This document shows, piece after piece, positions 1 through 11,805 of a stretch of 64,000 nt of DNA. The DNA lies in assembly GCA_964036045.1 (NCBI GenBank), contig OZ038379.1, positions 187,501,885 through 187,565,884 of the forward strand. The letters run 5' to 3'. Origin of the DNA: Eutreptiella sp. 'Long Island Sound 2002' (taxonomy: Eukaryota > Euglenozoa > Euglenophyceae > Eutreptiales > Eutreptiaceae). The first letter of the stretch is position 1; each line of letters begins with the position of its first letter. The position numbers and the translations under genes were made by a program. The notes beneath the pieces were generated by a model that worked only from the letters and a program-made list of their open reading frames with translations, did not search any database and was not told the DNA's origin.

Positions 1-528
1 ATCGCAAGAATGCTGATTGGGATTCACGAGGTGGTGACAGCACCCCGGGGCGTCATCAACTTGTTGGATGAGCTCCACAACAAATCAATGGCAAAAGCGG
101 AGTTCTACAGAGAAGGTAGAGCAAGGGGTCAGAAAAAGGGGGTCACCAAGAGTAGAAGTGTTCTCCTTTTACGATGACAAGACGTTGTTTCATGCTTATC
201 CTCATGGCGCTCCTCGTTCATGGGGAGATCAACCCATCCCAAGTGCACCACGGATTTCATATAAGAATCCTCTCATAACCACCGGAAAAACATTCATGAC
301 CAAAAAACAAAATTGCATGCGGTGTAGGAGGCGTGGCAAGAAACATGTTGTCGGAAGGGAAAGCCAAGACTTGCAACCAAGATCAAGATCACCACACTAA
401 CATGATGGGATACGGTCCCCAATATACACCCGAGTGGTGCCAATACCAATTCGTGGCATGCCAATGGCGTACCGTCGAGTAGAAGTGTCCTATCATCCAG
501 CAAAACGACCTGTTGCAGGCCACGGCCT
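1..528. other. left edge, no recognisable gene
   Basis: Only short open frames occur and none resembles a known family. Near its right end an imperfect ~72-bp unit (about 469-540) is followed by a diverged copy (about 541-612) that runs into block A. A weaker third match is seen near 150-200, so this part may be an old minisatellite. Confidence 0.4.
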
Positions 529-2647
529 TGCGAAAATGTCGTACCGCCGACTAGGAGTGTCCCACCGTCGAGCACAAGGACCTGCTGCAGGCAGCGGCCT
601 CCACGGCCACCTTCGTGTTGGTATCCTTCCGCATGCTGACAGGCACCACGGAATTGGCAGGGGAGGCAAAGCGGGCGAGGCAAGCAAGGCAAGAAAAGGA
701 AAGGGGGGCAAAGGGAAGGGAGGAAAAGGGGTCAACCCTGTTTGCCAAGGACATTCTTTAGTAAACAAGAAGAAGAAGGAGAAGAAGAAGAAGAAGTGTC
801 CTTTACAGCACCTTGGAAAATAGATGGATACGACCACACTTGCCACTGTGAACTGAAACGGCACTCGCTCCAGGCTTTTGAGAAAGAGACATGCACCCAT
901 TATGCATTGGCTACATGCAAAAGCAACCACAAACACTCCCGGAGAAATGAATATGTACATGGGTGAGTTGCGTACCAACCCCTCGTAGCGGCCTACGGAC
1001 GAGCTGGCAGGTGACGGGTTACAATGCAATCCCCGGTGGCCACCCCTAAAGGGCACCTTGCCTGATCCTAAGGGGTGGGGGGAGCGGGAGGGGGGTGGGG
1101 TGCCATGTAGCGGAAGCAATGCAGCATCCAAGTGTAAATGAAAAACACGGCCTCAAACACAAGTACGAAACCACTGAACGAAGCAACTCGAAACGGTGGC
1201 CCGGGCCCATGCGCAGCTAGGCGACAATACGTTCCTCCCCACCGCATGTCCATGCTCTCTGTTTCCCGGGCTATTGAAATCACACGTATCAATGTGAAGG
1301 ATGCATGGGTCCAGAGGGGCAGGGGGGGGGGGGGGCTACATAACACCTGCTTTCTCGGGGGTTCCCAAACAAGGGAACAAAATCAGAAGTGGCGGCCTCA
1401 CCCCTGCCTTCTCGGGGGCCCACACGTGGGTGCAATTGCTCCGTACGCCCTGCATTCTCGGGGGTCGCCAAACAAGGGAATAAAATCAGAAGTGGTTGCC
1501 TCACCCCTGCCTTCTCGGGGGCCCACACGTGGGTGTAATTGCTCTGTACGCCCTGCATTCTCGGGGGTCGCCAAACAAGGGAATAAAATCAGAAGTGGTT
1601 GCCTCACCCCTGCCTTCTCGGGGGCCCACACTTGGGTGGAATTGCTACATACTCCTTGCATTCTCGGGGGTCCCCAAACAAGGGGACACCTTAAGGGGCC
1701 ATGTCAAAATGTGGGAGGCCATCACACCATGAGAACAAATCAGAAGGGGTGCACAAGAAGGCGGATTGGCTACACAATTCCTGTGGGCCGAAAACGAAAT
1801 CACAATTGGCCCGGCAATGGGCGGATACGTTATATAACCCCTACCATAGGGGGGGGGGGGGGGTTGCACGTAAGGCCTAGTGGTTGATGGTATGAGCGTA
1901 CTCGTTCCCTAACAAAAAAAAAAACTCTGGCCTTCCTTCTGGAACGTGACGATGTGTACATGTAGTTGTACAAAGGGCGCCGAAAATGTGGAACCCAACG
2001 TTCAACCCTCAAATACAACAGTTGCAGTTTTTTATCAAAAAAATCATACTTGTTGAAACATAAGATGCCACAAAGGTGCTCTTCAAGCGCACATGCGTGC
2101 TTTGTTTAAACTCCGTTGCTGCAACGAACAATGTGCACCATTGATCCACCAAGTATGGGATGGTTGGACCAACCTATGTTCAAGGTAACAGACACAATTT
2201 CCTCAAACGAAGAAGAAACGAGATATGGCTAAAATACCCTTACCATCTTTGGGCCCACATATGGGCAAAGTGACAACATAACCTCTACGAACTTGGGAAT
2301 GCCCCAACACAGTAACAAAGCCAACAACGGCTACATCACATTACCCCTTTAAACTTGAGGGCCCACGCGTGGGCGAAATGGCTGCAACAATCCAAGCCAT
2401 CTAAGGCGCCTGCATGGCCCACATGGTCACTACCAGCTTGGGGCCCACAAAGCAAAGCCAGCATGAAATCGGAAATGGCTTCGTAACGTTGGCTGTCATG
2501 AGGGCCAAAAAGCAGTCCAACCCTAACCCCTGTCTCAATATTATAGGTCATGGGGTTGGAGTGTCATGCAGCCGATCAGTTTCCTAACCCCATCCCCAAT
2601 ATTTATGGGAGTAGGGTTGGGCTATTGTGCAGCCGATCACTAACATA
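529..2647 (+). repeat. duplicated block A, copy 1
   Basis: About 2.1 kb matching 5092-7107 in the same orientation over nearly its whole length with scattered substitutions and indels. It holds a Lys/Glu-rich low-complexity stretch (660-810), a 105-bp tandem array (1336-1690), a long G run near 1850, and a right part that contains degenerate 105-bp-family units. A small frame at 742-966 is also open in copy 2, but the differences I noticed between copies change amino acids, which suggests drift rather than selection. No gene is called. Confidence 0.85.
1336..1690 (+). repeat. 105-bp tandem array (family R)
   Basis: About three units made of two ~52-bp half-units. Each half begins with a version of GCNTTCTCGGGGG; one half then has GGGCCCACACGTGGGTG and the other has a CCAAACAAGGGAA segment. 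The same family recurs at 5918-6180, 48333-48844 plus 52062-52245, and in decayed form at 62300-63640. Confidence 0.85.
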
Positions 2648-4831
2648 TAGCTTTGAATAGTGTGTGACCAGCTGCCATGCGGTGTGTCTTCACTCAGAGG
2701 CATTCACGCCCCCCCAAAAGACTCGTTTTCGTCTCTTTAAAGCCGCCCCAATGAACTTTTGCTAATGCAAGGGCACACCTTCACCTCCCACCTCTAAACT
2801 AGGGGGCTTCGCTAGGATTGCCCTATGTTCCCAGTGCTATTCGCGATGTACATAAACTCCTGCTATTCACCCATTCTGCAGATTCCCCTCCGCCCTTCCC
2901 ACTCCCATGCTTTTATTGGTGTCCTCTTTATCCACTCCGCTGCACTGGGACTATTACGTACACGGAGGAAGAGCACTTGCAAAGTGCCGCCTCCATAATG
3001 GGCAGATGAAAAAGCAGTGTTGAAGATGTTCGAAAGAAAAATACATTTGATAATCATCTGTATGATTACGATTGAGTAGATGTATGTTACATTTGACTCG
3101 ATGCACCGACAAGTGTATGTTGTGCAGCGACCTCCATCAACCATGGACTGAGTTTCGTGAAGTAAAACAGGATCAAGACGACTTGTGGACTATGTTTGTA
3201 GGAACGATTGCATGTATGTTTGAAGGAGAAAGATCTCGAAGAACGCGTGACCAAGTCTTACAAGCTGCCACGTATCGTGTGCACCGAGACGGAGGGTACA
3301 TCCTATGCAACGAGTGAAGTAGCGCTAGTGAGTGCTCGTCATTGCTGAGTGAAAACACCCACTCGGGCGACTCGAACCTACATGTATGTCAACAACATGC
3401 ACAGCTCTCCGTCCTATCTTTGGCGCTCCGCGCTACTTAGGACTACATGAAAGCCTTTATCTTTACCTGCAGGTAGTCCGACCTCATCTACAAGCGCAAT
3501 CATGCCACCTCACTGCGCAAAACCAACTCCGGCATGTACCGGCTACTAAATTGGCAAAACTCTGCATACTCCAAAGCCTCCCGCCCAACCGAGCCGTCAG
3601 GGATGCTAACGCCACAACGACTTCACCCATTGCCCACACCAAGTCTCCAACACAAAAAATGGGGACATGGGGTCTCCAAATTTCTATCATACAACAATAG
3701 GGTGGCTGATTTGTGGCCATTTAAACCTCCTGTCGCCATGCGATGCCGTTCTCTTTGGATCTGTACAGCAACGACTGGTTCAACAATTTGGCGGGTTTTG
3801 TTTTTGTCTCTACCACTTTACCTGATCGCACCCCATGCCACAACCTGGTGGGGTTGTACACTTACACTTGGGACGCCGGAACCATTTGCTTGGTACCAGA
3901 GTTTGCCCCCCATGGTGATATGTGGAACTATTGCTGGTATAATGAAATGACTGAGGATTTCGTCAAAATGGGATATGCATAACTTTTTTTGATGGCGGAT
4001 GTTCTTCCGGTCGTTCGGGAGGTAACCCCTACCTTCGCAAGGACACAAGGGAAGAGATCTAAGTGGCCACACAATCGTTGTCTTTTGGGGTCGCGCAAAT
4101 CGGGGAGGATATCAAGATGGGTACACAACTGCTCTATTCTCAAGGTCCCCAAAGTGGGGAGGTATTCGAAGAGGCTACATAACCCGCGCATTCATTTTGC
4201 CCCGACGCGCGTCCGGCTGCGCAGGCAGGGCGCACACCTCATGCTCTGCAGCAAGGCCAACAACAAAAGCAACGAGATATCGACACAACGTTGTACAACA
4301 TACGGGTGGTGCAAGAGGGGTTCAACGAAGTTTATGATGGCCGACTAGTGTTTTTTTTCCATTCACAAGTGTGTACCTTGGAACATTGTGCATTAGTTTG
4401 GCGGTGTTTGGCGGTGGTAGAAGAGCAAGTCGGTGCACTAAGATCAAAAAAAGGGGTGTTGGGCTCCACGCTGTCGGTCTGCAGCGTCAAGAGCATCACC
4501 TCCGTGCTGCGCACTGGCCTGCGGTCCGCGGTTGCGGCCGTGCTGTAGCCGTGGTTGCTATGGCCGTGCAGGACATGGGCACTGTGTGTTAGCCCAGAGT
4601 CCAGGATCCTTTTCTACGTCCTCATTACCCCTCTGCCAGCATGCATCATTGAGCACCAGAGTGGAGGTGCTTGAGCGAAAGCATTGCCCATTGGCCCATG
4701 TCTGAGCCCAAGCTCACCCCAAAACACTAGTTGGCAGAGCCGCAGCCGCGCTTCACCCAAGGATGCAAACAACATGGCACCCGCAGCACGCCAGTGATTG
4801 GTGGCGGTCGATGATAACAGCACTAGGACTC
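2648..4831 (+). repeat. duplicated block B, copy 1
   Basis: About 2.2 kb matching 10705-12848 in direct orientation. The match is strong from about 2648 to 4420 and again from about 4660 to 4831. Between these, each copy carries sequence the other lacks, so the copies have exchanged or lost internal pieces. It contains the kinase-like fragment at 3743-3982. An 81-codon frame at 3072-3317 is also open in the other copy, but the changes between copies are mostly amino-acid altering, so I do not call it a gene. Confidence 0.85.
3743..3982 (+). pseudogene. protein-kinase-like fragment (copy 1)
   Basis: A 79-codon open frame ending in TAA. Its middle reads NLVGLYTYTWDAGTICLV followed by PEFAPHGDMWNY. 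This resembles the beta4-beta5-hinge-alphaD part of Ser/Thr/Tyr protein kinases, where the pattern is H-N-L-V-G-L, a turn, then LV-E-F-x-P-x-G-D-L-W-x-Y. The glycine loop, the VAIK lysine, and the HRD and DFG motifs are absent from the frame, so it cannot be a working kinase by itself. The fragment lies inside block B and its paralogue at 11806-12045 is also open with few changes. It may be a captured exon or a relic of a receptor-like kinase gene. The assignment rests on motif resemblance only. Confidence 0.5.
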
Positions 4832-5091
4832 GTAGACTGCATGAAAGCCTTAATGTTACCTCCAGGTAGTCCAACCTCATCTACAAACAAGCGCAATCAT
4901 GCCACGTCTCTGCGCGACACCAACTCCGGCATGTCCCGGCTACTGAATTGGCAGAACTCCGCATACTCCAACGCCTCCGTCTTTTGCGGTCGCACAAATC
5001 GGGGACGATATCAAAATGGGTACACAACTGCTGTGTTCTCAAGGTCCCCAAAGTGGGGAGGAATTCAAAGAGGCTAAAAAACCCGTGCATG
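4832..5091 (+). repeat. mosaic link between B and A copy 2
   Basis: This short stretch repeats two separate parts of block B. Positions about 4840-4975 match about 3440-3590, and about 4975-5085 match about 4075-4190, with the sequence between those sources deleted. It looks like a partial third copy of B truncated by the junction to block A copy 2. Confidence 0.65.
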
Positions 5092-7107
5092 CTTGCAAAT
5101 ATGTCGTACCGCTGACTAGGAGTGTCCCACCGTCGAGCACAAGGACCTGCTGCAGGCAGCGGCCTCCACGGCAACCTTCGCGTTGGTATTCTTCCGCATG
5201 CTAAGAGGCATCTGGCAGAGGGAACTGCCAGAGGAGGCAAAGCGGGCGAGGAAAGCAAGGCAAGAAAAGGAAAGGGGGGCAAAGGGAAGGGAGGAAAAGG
5301 GGTCAACCCTGTTTGCCAAGGACATTCTTCAATAAAGAAGAAAAAGAAGGAGAGGAAGAAGAAGAAGAAGTGTCCTTTACAGCACCTTGGAAAATAGATG
5401 GATACGACCCCACTTGCCACTATGAAATGAAAGGGCACTCGCTCCAGGCTTTTGAGAAAGAGACATGCATCCATTATGCATTGGCTACATGCAAAAGCAA
5501 CCACAAACACTCCCGGAGAAATGAATATGTACATGGGTGAGTTCCGTACCAACCCCTCGTAGCGGCCTACGGACGAGCTGGCAGGTGACGGGTTACAATG
5601 CAATCCCCGGTGGCCACCCCTAGAGGGCACCTTGCCTGATCCTAAGGGGTGGGGGGGGCGGGAAGGGGGTGGGGTGCCATGTAGCGGAAGCAATGCAGCA
5701 TCCTTCTTACCAAGTGTAAATGAAAAACAGGGCCTCAAACACAAGTACGAAACCACTGAACGAAGCAACTCCAAACGGTGGCCCGAGACCATGCGCCGCT
5801 AGGCCACAATACGTTCCTCCCCACCACATGTCAATGCTCTCCGTTTCCCGGGCTATTGAAATCACACATATCAATTGGATGGATGCATGTGTTAAGAGGG
5901 GCAAGGGGGGGTGGTACATAACCCCCGCTTTCTCGGGGGTCCCCAAACAAGGGGACAAATCAAAAGTGGCTACCTCTCCCCTACCTTGTCGGGGGCCCAC
6001 AAGTTGATGGAATTGCTACGTAACCCCTGCATTCTCGGGGGTCCACAACAAAGGGGACAAAATCTAAACTGGCTACCTCACCCCTGCCTTCTCGGGGGCC
6101 CACACGTGGGTGGAAGTGCTCCGTAAGCCCTGCATTCTCGGGGGTCCCCAAACAAGGGAACAAAATCAGAAGCGTGGGAGGCCATCACACCATGAGAACA
6201 AAATCAGAAGGGGTGCACGAGAAGGCCGATTGGCTACACAATTCCTGTCGGCGGAAAGCGAAATCACAATTGGCCCGGAAAGAGGCGGATACATTATATA
6301 ACCCCTATCATAGGGGGGGGGGGGGGGGCTTGCACGTAAGGCAGAGTGGTTGATGGTATGAGCATACTCGTTCCGTAACAAAACAAAAAAAACTCTGGCC
6401 GTTCTTGAGGACCGTCATGCTGTGTACATGTTAGTGTACAAAGGGCGCCGAAAATGTTGAACCCAACGTTCAACCGTCATATACAATAGTTACGTATGTT
6501 TGTCAAAAAAATCATAAGATGCCACAAAGGTGCTCTTCAAGTGCACATGCGTGCTTTGTTCAACCCCCATTGCTGCAACCAAACAATGTGCACCATTGAT
6601 CCACCAAGTATGGGATGGTTGGACCAACCTATGTTCAAGGTAACAGACACAATTTCCTCGAACGAAGAAGAAACGAGATATGGCGAAAAACCCCTTACCA
6701 TCTTTGGGCCCACATATGGGCAAAGCGACAACATAACCTCTACGAACTTGGGAATGCCCCAACACAGTAACAAAGCCAACAATGGCAACATTACCCCTTT
6801 CAACTTGAGGGCCCACGCGTGGGCGAAATGGCTGCAACAATCCAAGCCGTCTACGGCGCCTATATGTGGTTTAGGTGACCACATGCTCACTACCAGCTTG
6901 GGGCCCACAAAGCAAAGCCAGCATGAAATCGGAAATGGCTTCGTAACCTTGGCTGTCATGAGGGCCAACATGCAGTCCAACCCTAACCCCTGTCCCAATG
7001 TTATAGGTCATGGGGCTGGAGTGTCATGCAACCAATCATGATCCTAACCCCATCCCCAATATTTATGGGAGTAAGGGTGGGCTATTGTGCAGCCGATCAC
7101 TAACATA
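5092..7107 (+). repeat. duplicated block A, copy 2
   Basis: Direct repeat of 529-2647, about 100 bp shorter mainly because the internal 105-bp array has fewer units. Its right end (TGTGCAGCCGATCACTAAC) is the same as at 2622-2645, but the next sequence differs: copy 1 continues into block B, copy 2 into the 7108-10704 segment. The 181-codon frame at 6496-7041 is broken in copy 1 and is not called. Confidence 0.85.
5918..6180 (+). repeat. 105-bp tandem array (family R)
   Basis: About two and a half units of the same family as 1336-1690, with the half-unit structure kept. It is followed by a conserved tail that ends in a long G run near 6314. Confidence 0.8.
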
Positions 7108-7442
7108 CCGCCATTCCATACATTGAAAAGGATAAGGGTCGGGGCACCATGTAATACATCACCATTTTGTTTTCGCGTTTTTGTGTGTTAGATGGACAGC
7201 TAGCTGCAACAGTGCGACCCCAAGAGAGAGTGGATTGGCACTTTTTGGAGAGTGAACATTTCAAATCCTGCGGCACCTTGCTGGTTGCAAGATTGGCGGG
7301 GTAAAAGTGACCTAGAAGGAGAAAACCAACTTCAAACTTGTTGCCGGAGGGAGCAGAAGGTGCTGATAAAATGAGCACGCATATCATGGCAATGCCATGG
7401 TAGGTTGCTTGAGGTGACTTGTAGTGAATGGTTGGAATGACG

Positions 7443-7985
7443 TCAACAAAAATCATGCATCAAATTGTAGACAGTTGTGCCAAACCAATGGAACTTTCAA
7501 CAAAACAAAAGTACTGGTATAACAAAATTAAGTCCATGGATGAGTGTTTGGCCGAGCAACTAATCAAGTTTGTGACTGAGGAGGGTACTCCTTGTGAGGT
7601 TGGTGGGACAATGTTGGACATTCCAAATATGCATCACAGTGCACTTCCAAAAATCGAACAGAAGTTCGCGCCAATGGTTGGTCTTGTTTGCCGTGGTCAC
7701 CAATCTATTTTGCAATTGGAAAGTCTCCTAAATTTGCCCTTTTTGGTAGAGGTCCTAGACATTGGTCGACACGTTTTTGAACAATCCGGCTGTGCTGCCT
7801 TTTTGAGGAAGAGCTCTACAATGTTTAGGATAGTACCCCAAAACGCCATTTTCCAAAAAACCCCAATGAAGTTTGGGCGCACCCGTATGGCTTTGGGTGT
7901 TGCAATGTGGATCCACTTGCAGAATTTGTTGACATTCTTGCAAGCTGTGGCTATTTGTCATGATTATCAAAAAGGAAAACAATGA
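7443..7985 (+). pseudogene. hAT-transposase-like middle/C-terminal fragment
   Basis: A frame of about 180 codons ending at 7985; the start is arbitrary because this is probably an internal piece. Its second half has LESLLNLPFLVEVLDIGRHV, then an F-L-R-K-S segment, then GRTRMALGVAMWIHLQNLL. This order resembles plant-type hAT transposases: a segment around a conserved H/C patch, a K-L-P-W-I-K-E-V helix, a 'F-I-x-N-H' helix, and 'TRFAT-x-F-I-M-L-E-R-L'. The usual acidic residues and the dimerisation domain are not visible. It lies upstream of a hAT N-terminal piece on the same strand, so the order is permuted. The alternative is an unrelated ORF; the match is by motif order only. Confidence 0.45.
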
Positions 7986-8254
7986 AAAAAAATTGAGAGG
8001 TTCTAAGGTCGAGGTTGATGAGAACGATGACAAAAGCAGTGGCGGTAGTTATGACGGACGTGTTCTCTAACCGCGTCAGCAAAGAAGACAACTCCGTGCC
8101 AAGAAAGAGAAACCGTTTGCCGCAAACTTGGGCCGACATGTTAATCATTTGAAGTCAAGTACCGTCCCCGTTGTATACAAGCTTTGTGAGGCTCATTGTC
8201 TGCATCTCATGTTTAGATCTATGTATGACTCCTAGTTGCACCCACATGCCCTTT

Positions 8255-8458
8255 TCCGGACTTGCCAACATGACGTCCTGTATGGATAAAATACTTACCA
8301 GCCATTTCTAAATCGTACGATTGATTGCTTCTAATTAATCTTCAAAATAGACGGTTGTGTCAATAATTTTCAAAATGGCCCACAATTGAGGATAGCTGGT
8401 TTTGACAATTAACTGCTAAAACCAATTCCGAGCCTTATCCGCCTGCCCCATCAATCAA
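8255..8458 (+). repeat. 200-bp dispersed repeat, copy 1
   Basis: Matches 14083-14288 from CCTTTTCCGGACT through CCCCATCAATC with modest divergence. AT-rich, no open frame. In this copy it directly precedes an RT fragment. Confidence 0.8.
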
Positions 8459-8459
8459 A

Positions 8460-8700
8460 CCATTGTCTACTAACACATATGCCCCCACATGGTGTGAGGG
8501 GGTGTATAGCAGCAGGTCATCGGCAACATCCGGAGAAAGCTTGAAGTTTGGCATTCCACCAAAGTGGCTGAAAGCCCATACTCTTTTGCTATGTAAGAAG
8601 GCTAAGGCAGAGCACCCGTCAAAAAGCAGGCAAATAGCCCTACTTAACGCCATTTCTAAGGTTGTACAGGGTTGGTACACTACGCCGTTCATGAACGCGT
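8460..8700 (+). pseudogene. non-LTR reverse transcriptase fragment
   Basis: Within an open frame the translation includes IPPKWLKAHTLLLCKKAKAE followed by SRQIALLNAISKVVQGW. This matches the start of the RT domain in LINE-type ORF2 proteins: W-x-x-A-x-x-L-L-x-K-K, then R-P-I-A-L-L-N-x-x-x-K. The catalytic motifs (the first D and the F/Y-x-D-D box) are missing, so only motif 0-2 remains. It is not the same subfamily as the LINE at 34-38.7 kb, judging by the sequence of this motif. Truncated on both sides. Confidence 0.6.
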
Positions 8701-9596
8701 ACTGTCCGCGAACGCGTACCGTCTTGTATCAATACCGCACAGTACGTGCGTTTAGAGATGGTGCCGCAGACAGGCACCACATTGCAGCATGCGCACACGC
8801 TAGACGGAAAATTGCCAGATGAATTGAAATACTGTGAAAAACACACTGCCGGATCGAAAGTTTAATACAGATGTTGATAATTAGCATTATTATACATTAC
8901 GGCACCACTTTTAGTCTTGAATCGTAATGTCACAATTTTGGGAACGTAAGAACGAATGTTGTTAATACTAGTATTGTTGTGACCGCCGCGTTGCAAATGC
9001 GCATTCATCCGTATATGAGTTTCCAGCAGCGGTGCCGTATACACTGAAAAACACTGATCGCAAGGTTTTATCCCCCTTCTTTTAGTTGGGCCATGTGAGG
9101 ACGTGCTCGTGCAAGACGCGTTCAAAGCCGTGCACAACTATCGGAGAAGCACGAGCTGTGCAGGACCCGTGCAAAGGCTTGAACAACAAACGAAGAAGCA
9201 CGTGCCGTCCTCCGCAATAAAAGGGGCCGTCCTTCGCGATCAAAGGATGAAAGCGTCTACGCAAGTGACGCGCGCTTAGACGACGACACGTGCAGACGCG
9301 TCACCGCGTGCTCCAAGTCTGGACGCGTCGACTGAGGAATGGAGTCCCTGTTGCCCTTCAACTGATGAGCCGAGTGCAGAGTGTGCAGCTCTCAATGACT
9401 CACCGCAAATGTCCGCGTCGTTGAACGATTATTGGGCAGAGGTGTTCAACCGTCAATGGGACATGGAACGCTATGCAGAATTTCAGCCCTGTGTTTCTGG
9501 GAACCAATGGTTGCAGCTTGGACGATATAGGCAGCATGTGTTGATTGCGATTGCTTCGAAGCATGGACAAGGATTCGTGTGTTGCTTCCGCAGAAC
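8701..9596. other. non-coding, upstream of hAT N-terminal piece
   Basis: No frame with recognisable content. Two short direct repeats sharing GAAAAACAC plus GATCG-A/C-AAG sit near 8834-8862 and 9044-9070. A GC-rich stretch at 9100-9330 has several AAGCACG and GTGCA motifs. Terminal repeats of a hAT element were looked for and not found. Confidence 0.35.
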
Positions 9597-10383
9597 ATGG
9601 CTCCAAGGAGCAGTGGGTTTCTGGAGGAGCACTTCACCCTTTCTGTTGCCACAAGGACTGCAAAAACAGGAAAGGACTGGAAGTGTAAATATTGTGACTA
9701 CCTGGGGAAGGCATGGGATGGCCCATCTAGTGGCAAAGCACATCTTGCAGGGCACGGTGGATGCGGTGTGGCAGCCTGCCCGAAAGTCCCAGAAGAGATC
9801 AAAAAAGCAGTGCTGCGAGAACTTGAGGAGAACACCAAAAAGAAGCTGCATAGACTCCAGTCCCAAGAGAAGCTGAAGGAACTCAATGAGAAGAAGCGTG
9901 CTGCACAGGGTTTGCCTGATGGAGCTTCAGCCGCCAAGCAGCCCAAAATTGTGGACATGCAAAAGAGACTGAAGGAGGAGCTGGACCTTGCGTTTGCAGA
10001 ATTTGCATTCCATAGTGGGATCCCGTTCCACATCACGGAGGACGTAATGCTACGTAAGTGGCTGGATAAACTGGTTGCCTGTGTTTTGGCAGGACTGAGG
10101 TCAGTGTACCCTCCTGAACGTCACATTTTGGCGGACAAGTGGGTGGACATTGTGTACCAAAAGGTGGATTCTGAGATTCCTGCAGTGTTTGCTTCTGACC
10201 ACCATGTGAACTTAACAAGAAATGGTTATTCAAACGTGAGACGTGATTCAGTAATTAATTGTAACTCAGTTGGTGGGGTGCTGTTTTCATAAAAGCAGAG
10301 TACCCAGGGAAAACCATTAAGGACAGCCAGCGGATTGCTGAAGGCATCCACAGTGCGCTTGACTGCATTGTTGGAATCAGCTT
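9597..10383 (+). pseudogene. hAT transposase N-terminal part with BED finger
   Basis: Begins at ATG 9597 (MAPRSSGFLEEHF). A BED-type zinc finger follows: KDWKCKYCDYLGKAWDG, then HLAG, then GVAACPKVPEEIKKAVL, the usual W-x-C-x-x-C, H and C-x-x-V-P pattern of plant-type hAT transposases. After a Lys/Glu-rich linker comes AFHSGIPFHITED, matching the 'F-x-x-x-G-I-P-F' start of the DUF659 region. The frame stops at 10292, but shifting one frame near 10285 gives VFIKAEYPGKTIKDSQRIAE and HSALDCIVGIS, the expected continuation, before a stop at about 10383. It is thus a frameshifted, 3'-truncated transposase; the catalytic core and dimerisation domain are absent. Confident as to family, and as to being non-functional. 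Confidence 0.75.
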
Positions 10384-10453
10384 AAATATATCGTAAAACC
10401 AAGGATTCAGCGGACATTTAGTGGTGCCTACTGGGTCTTCATTGGGGGTAGGC

Positions 10454-10489
10454 GATACCATACAGGACACCGGAGTGCTGTATGGTATC
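10454..10489. repeat. perfect 12-bp inverted repeat (hairpin)
   Basis: GATACCATACAG and its exact reverse complement CTGTATGGTATC flank a 12-nt loop. It lies just after the decayed hAT frame, and another GTACTGTATGGTACC near-palindrome follows near 10508. It could be part of a decayed transposon end. Confidence 0.7.
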
Positions 10490-11805
10490 GATACCGAACG
10501 GTACACGTACTGTATGGTACCAACCCTGAGGTTGTATCCATCCACACGGTGACTCATCTCGCCCAAATCACCCGTGAGCACAGTCTTACACACCGACCAA
10601 ACTTCGGCACCTAGATCCAATGAGACTACGTCATATCCAATATTGCAGCTCATGGCAAAAATCCAACACACGCCTCATTGATATAGTCGATATATTGACT
10701 AAATATAGTTTTGAATAGCGTGTGACCAGCTGCCATGCGGTGTGTCTTCACTCAGAGGCATTCACGCCCCCCCAAAAGACTCGTTTTCGTCTCTTTAAAG
10801 CCGCCCCAATGAACTTTTGCTAATGCAAGGGCACACCTTCACCTCCCACCTCTAAACTAGGGGGCTTCGCTAGGATTGCCCTATGTTCCCAGTGCTATTC
10901 GCGATGTACATAAACTCCTGCTATTCACCCATTCTGCAGATTCCCCTCCGCCCTTGCCCCTCATGTGCTTTTATTGGTGTCCTCTTTATCCACTCCGCTG
11001 CACTGGGACTATTACGTACACGGAGGAAGAGCACTTGCAAAGTGCCACCTCCATAATGGGCAGATGAAAAAGCAGTGTTGAAAAGTTTGAAAAGGAAAAT
11101 ACATGTGATAATCATTTGTATGATTACGATTGAGTAGATGTATGTTACATTTGACTCGATGCACCGACAACTGTATGTTGTGCAGCGACCTCCATCAACC
11201 ATGGACTGAGTTTCGTAAGGTAAAACAGGATCAAGATGACTTGTGGACTACGTTTGTAGGAACGATTGCATGTATGTTTGAAGGAGAAAGATCTCAAAGA
11301 ACGCGTGACCAAGTCTTACAAGCTGCCACGTATCGTGTGCACCGAGACCGAGTGTACATCCTATGCAACGAGTGAAGTAGCGCTAGTGAGTGCTCGTCAT
11401 CGCTGAGTGAAAACACCCACTCGGGCGACTCGAATCTACATGTATGTCAACAACATGCACAGCTCTCCGTCCTATTTTTGGCGCTCCGCGCTATTTAGGA
11501 CTACATGAAAGCCTTGATGTTAGTCCTACGTAGTCCGACCTCATCTACAAGCGCAATCATGCCACGTCACTGCGCAAAACCAACTCCGGCATGTACCGGC
11601 TACTAAATTGGCAAAACTCTACTATTCTCCAACGCCTCCGTCCAAGCGGGCCATCATGGATGCTAACGCCACAACGAGTTCACCCACTGCCCACACCAAT
11701 TCTCCAACACAAAAAATGGGGACACGAGGTCTCCAATGCTTTATCGTACAACGACCACAAAAGCGTGGCTGACTTGTGTCCATTTGAACCTCCTCTCGCC
11801 ATGCG

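Larger units (their letters stand above)
7108..10704 (+). other. 3.6-kb segment between A and B copies
   Basis: In the first locus blocks A and B abut at about 2647; in the second locus this segment lies between them, so it is either an insertion here or a deletion there. It carries a hAT-like C-terminal piece (7443-7985), a 200-bp dispersed repeat (8255-8458), an RT fragment (8460-8700) and a hAT N-terminal piece (9597-10383). I see no terminal inverted repeats at its edges. Positions 7108-7442 show no recognisable gene. Confidence 0.6.

Noticed and set aside
2515-2660. Telomere-like AACCCTAACCCC near the end of block A
   Set aside because: Only about two imperfect units are present and no array of telomeric repeats is found anywhere in the window.
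4881-5792. 303-codon minus ORF and its 212-codon counterpart at 493-1131
   Set aside because: They lie across block A; the Phe and Pro runs come from purine-rich low-complexity DNA on the other strand. The two ORFs have different ends and no recognisable domain.
6496-7041. 181-codon ORF in block A copy 2
   Set aside because: The corresponding frame in copy 1 has a stop after GAGATATGGC and it overlaps decayed family R units.
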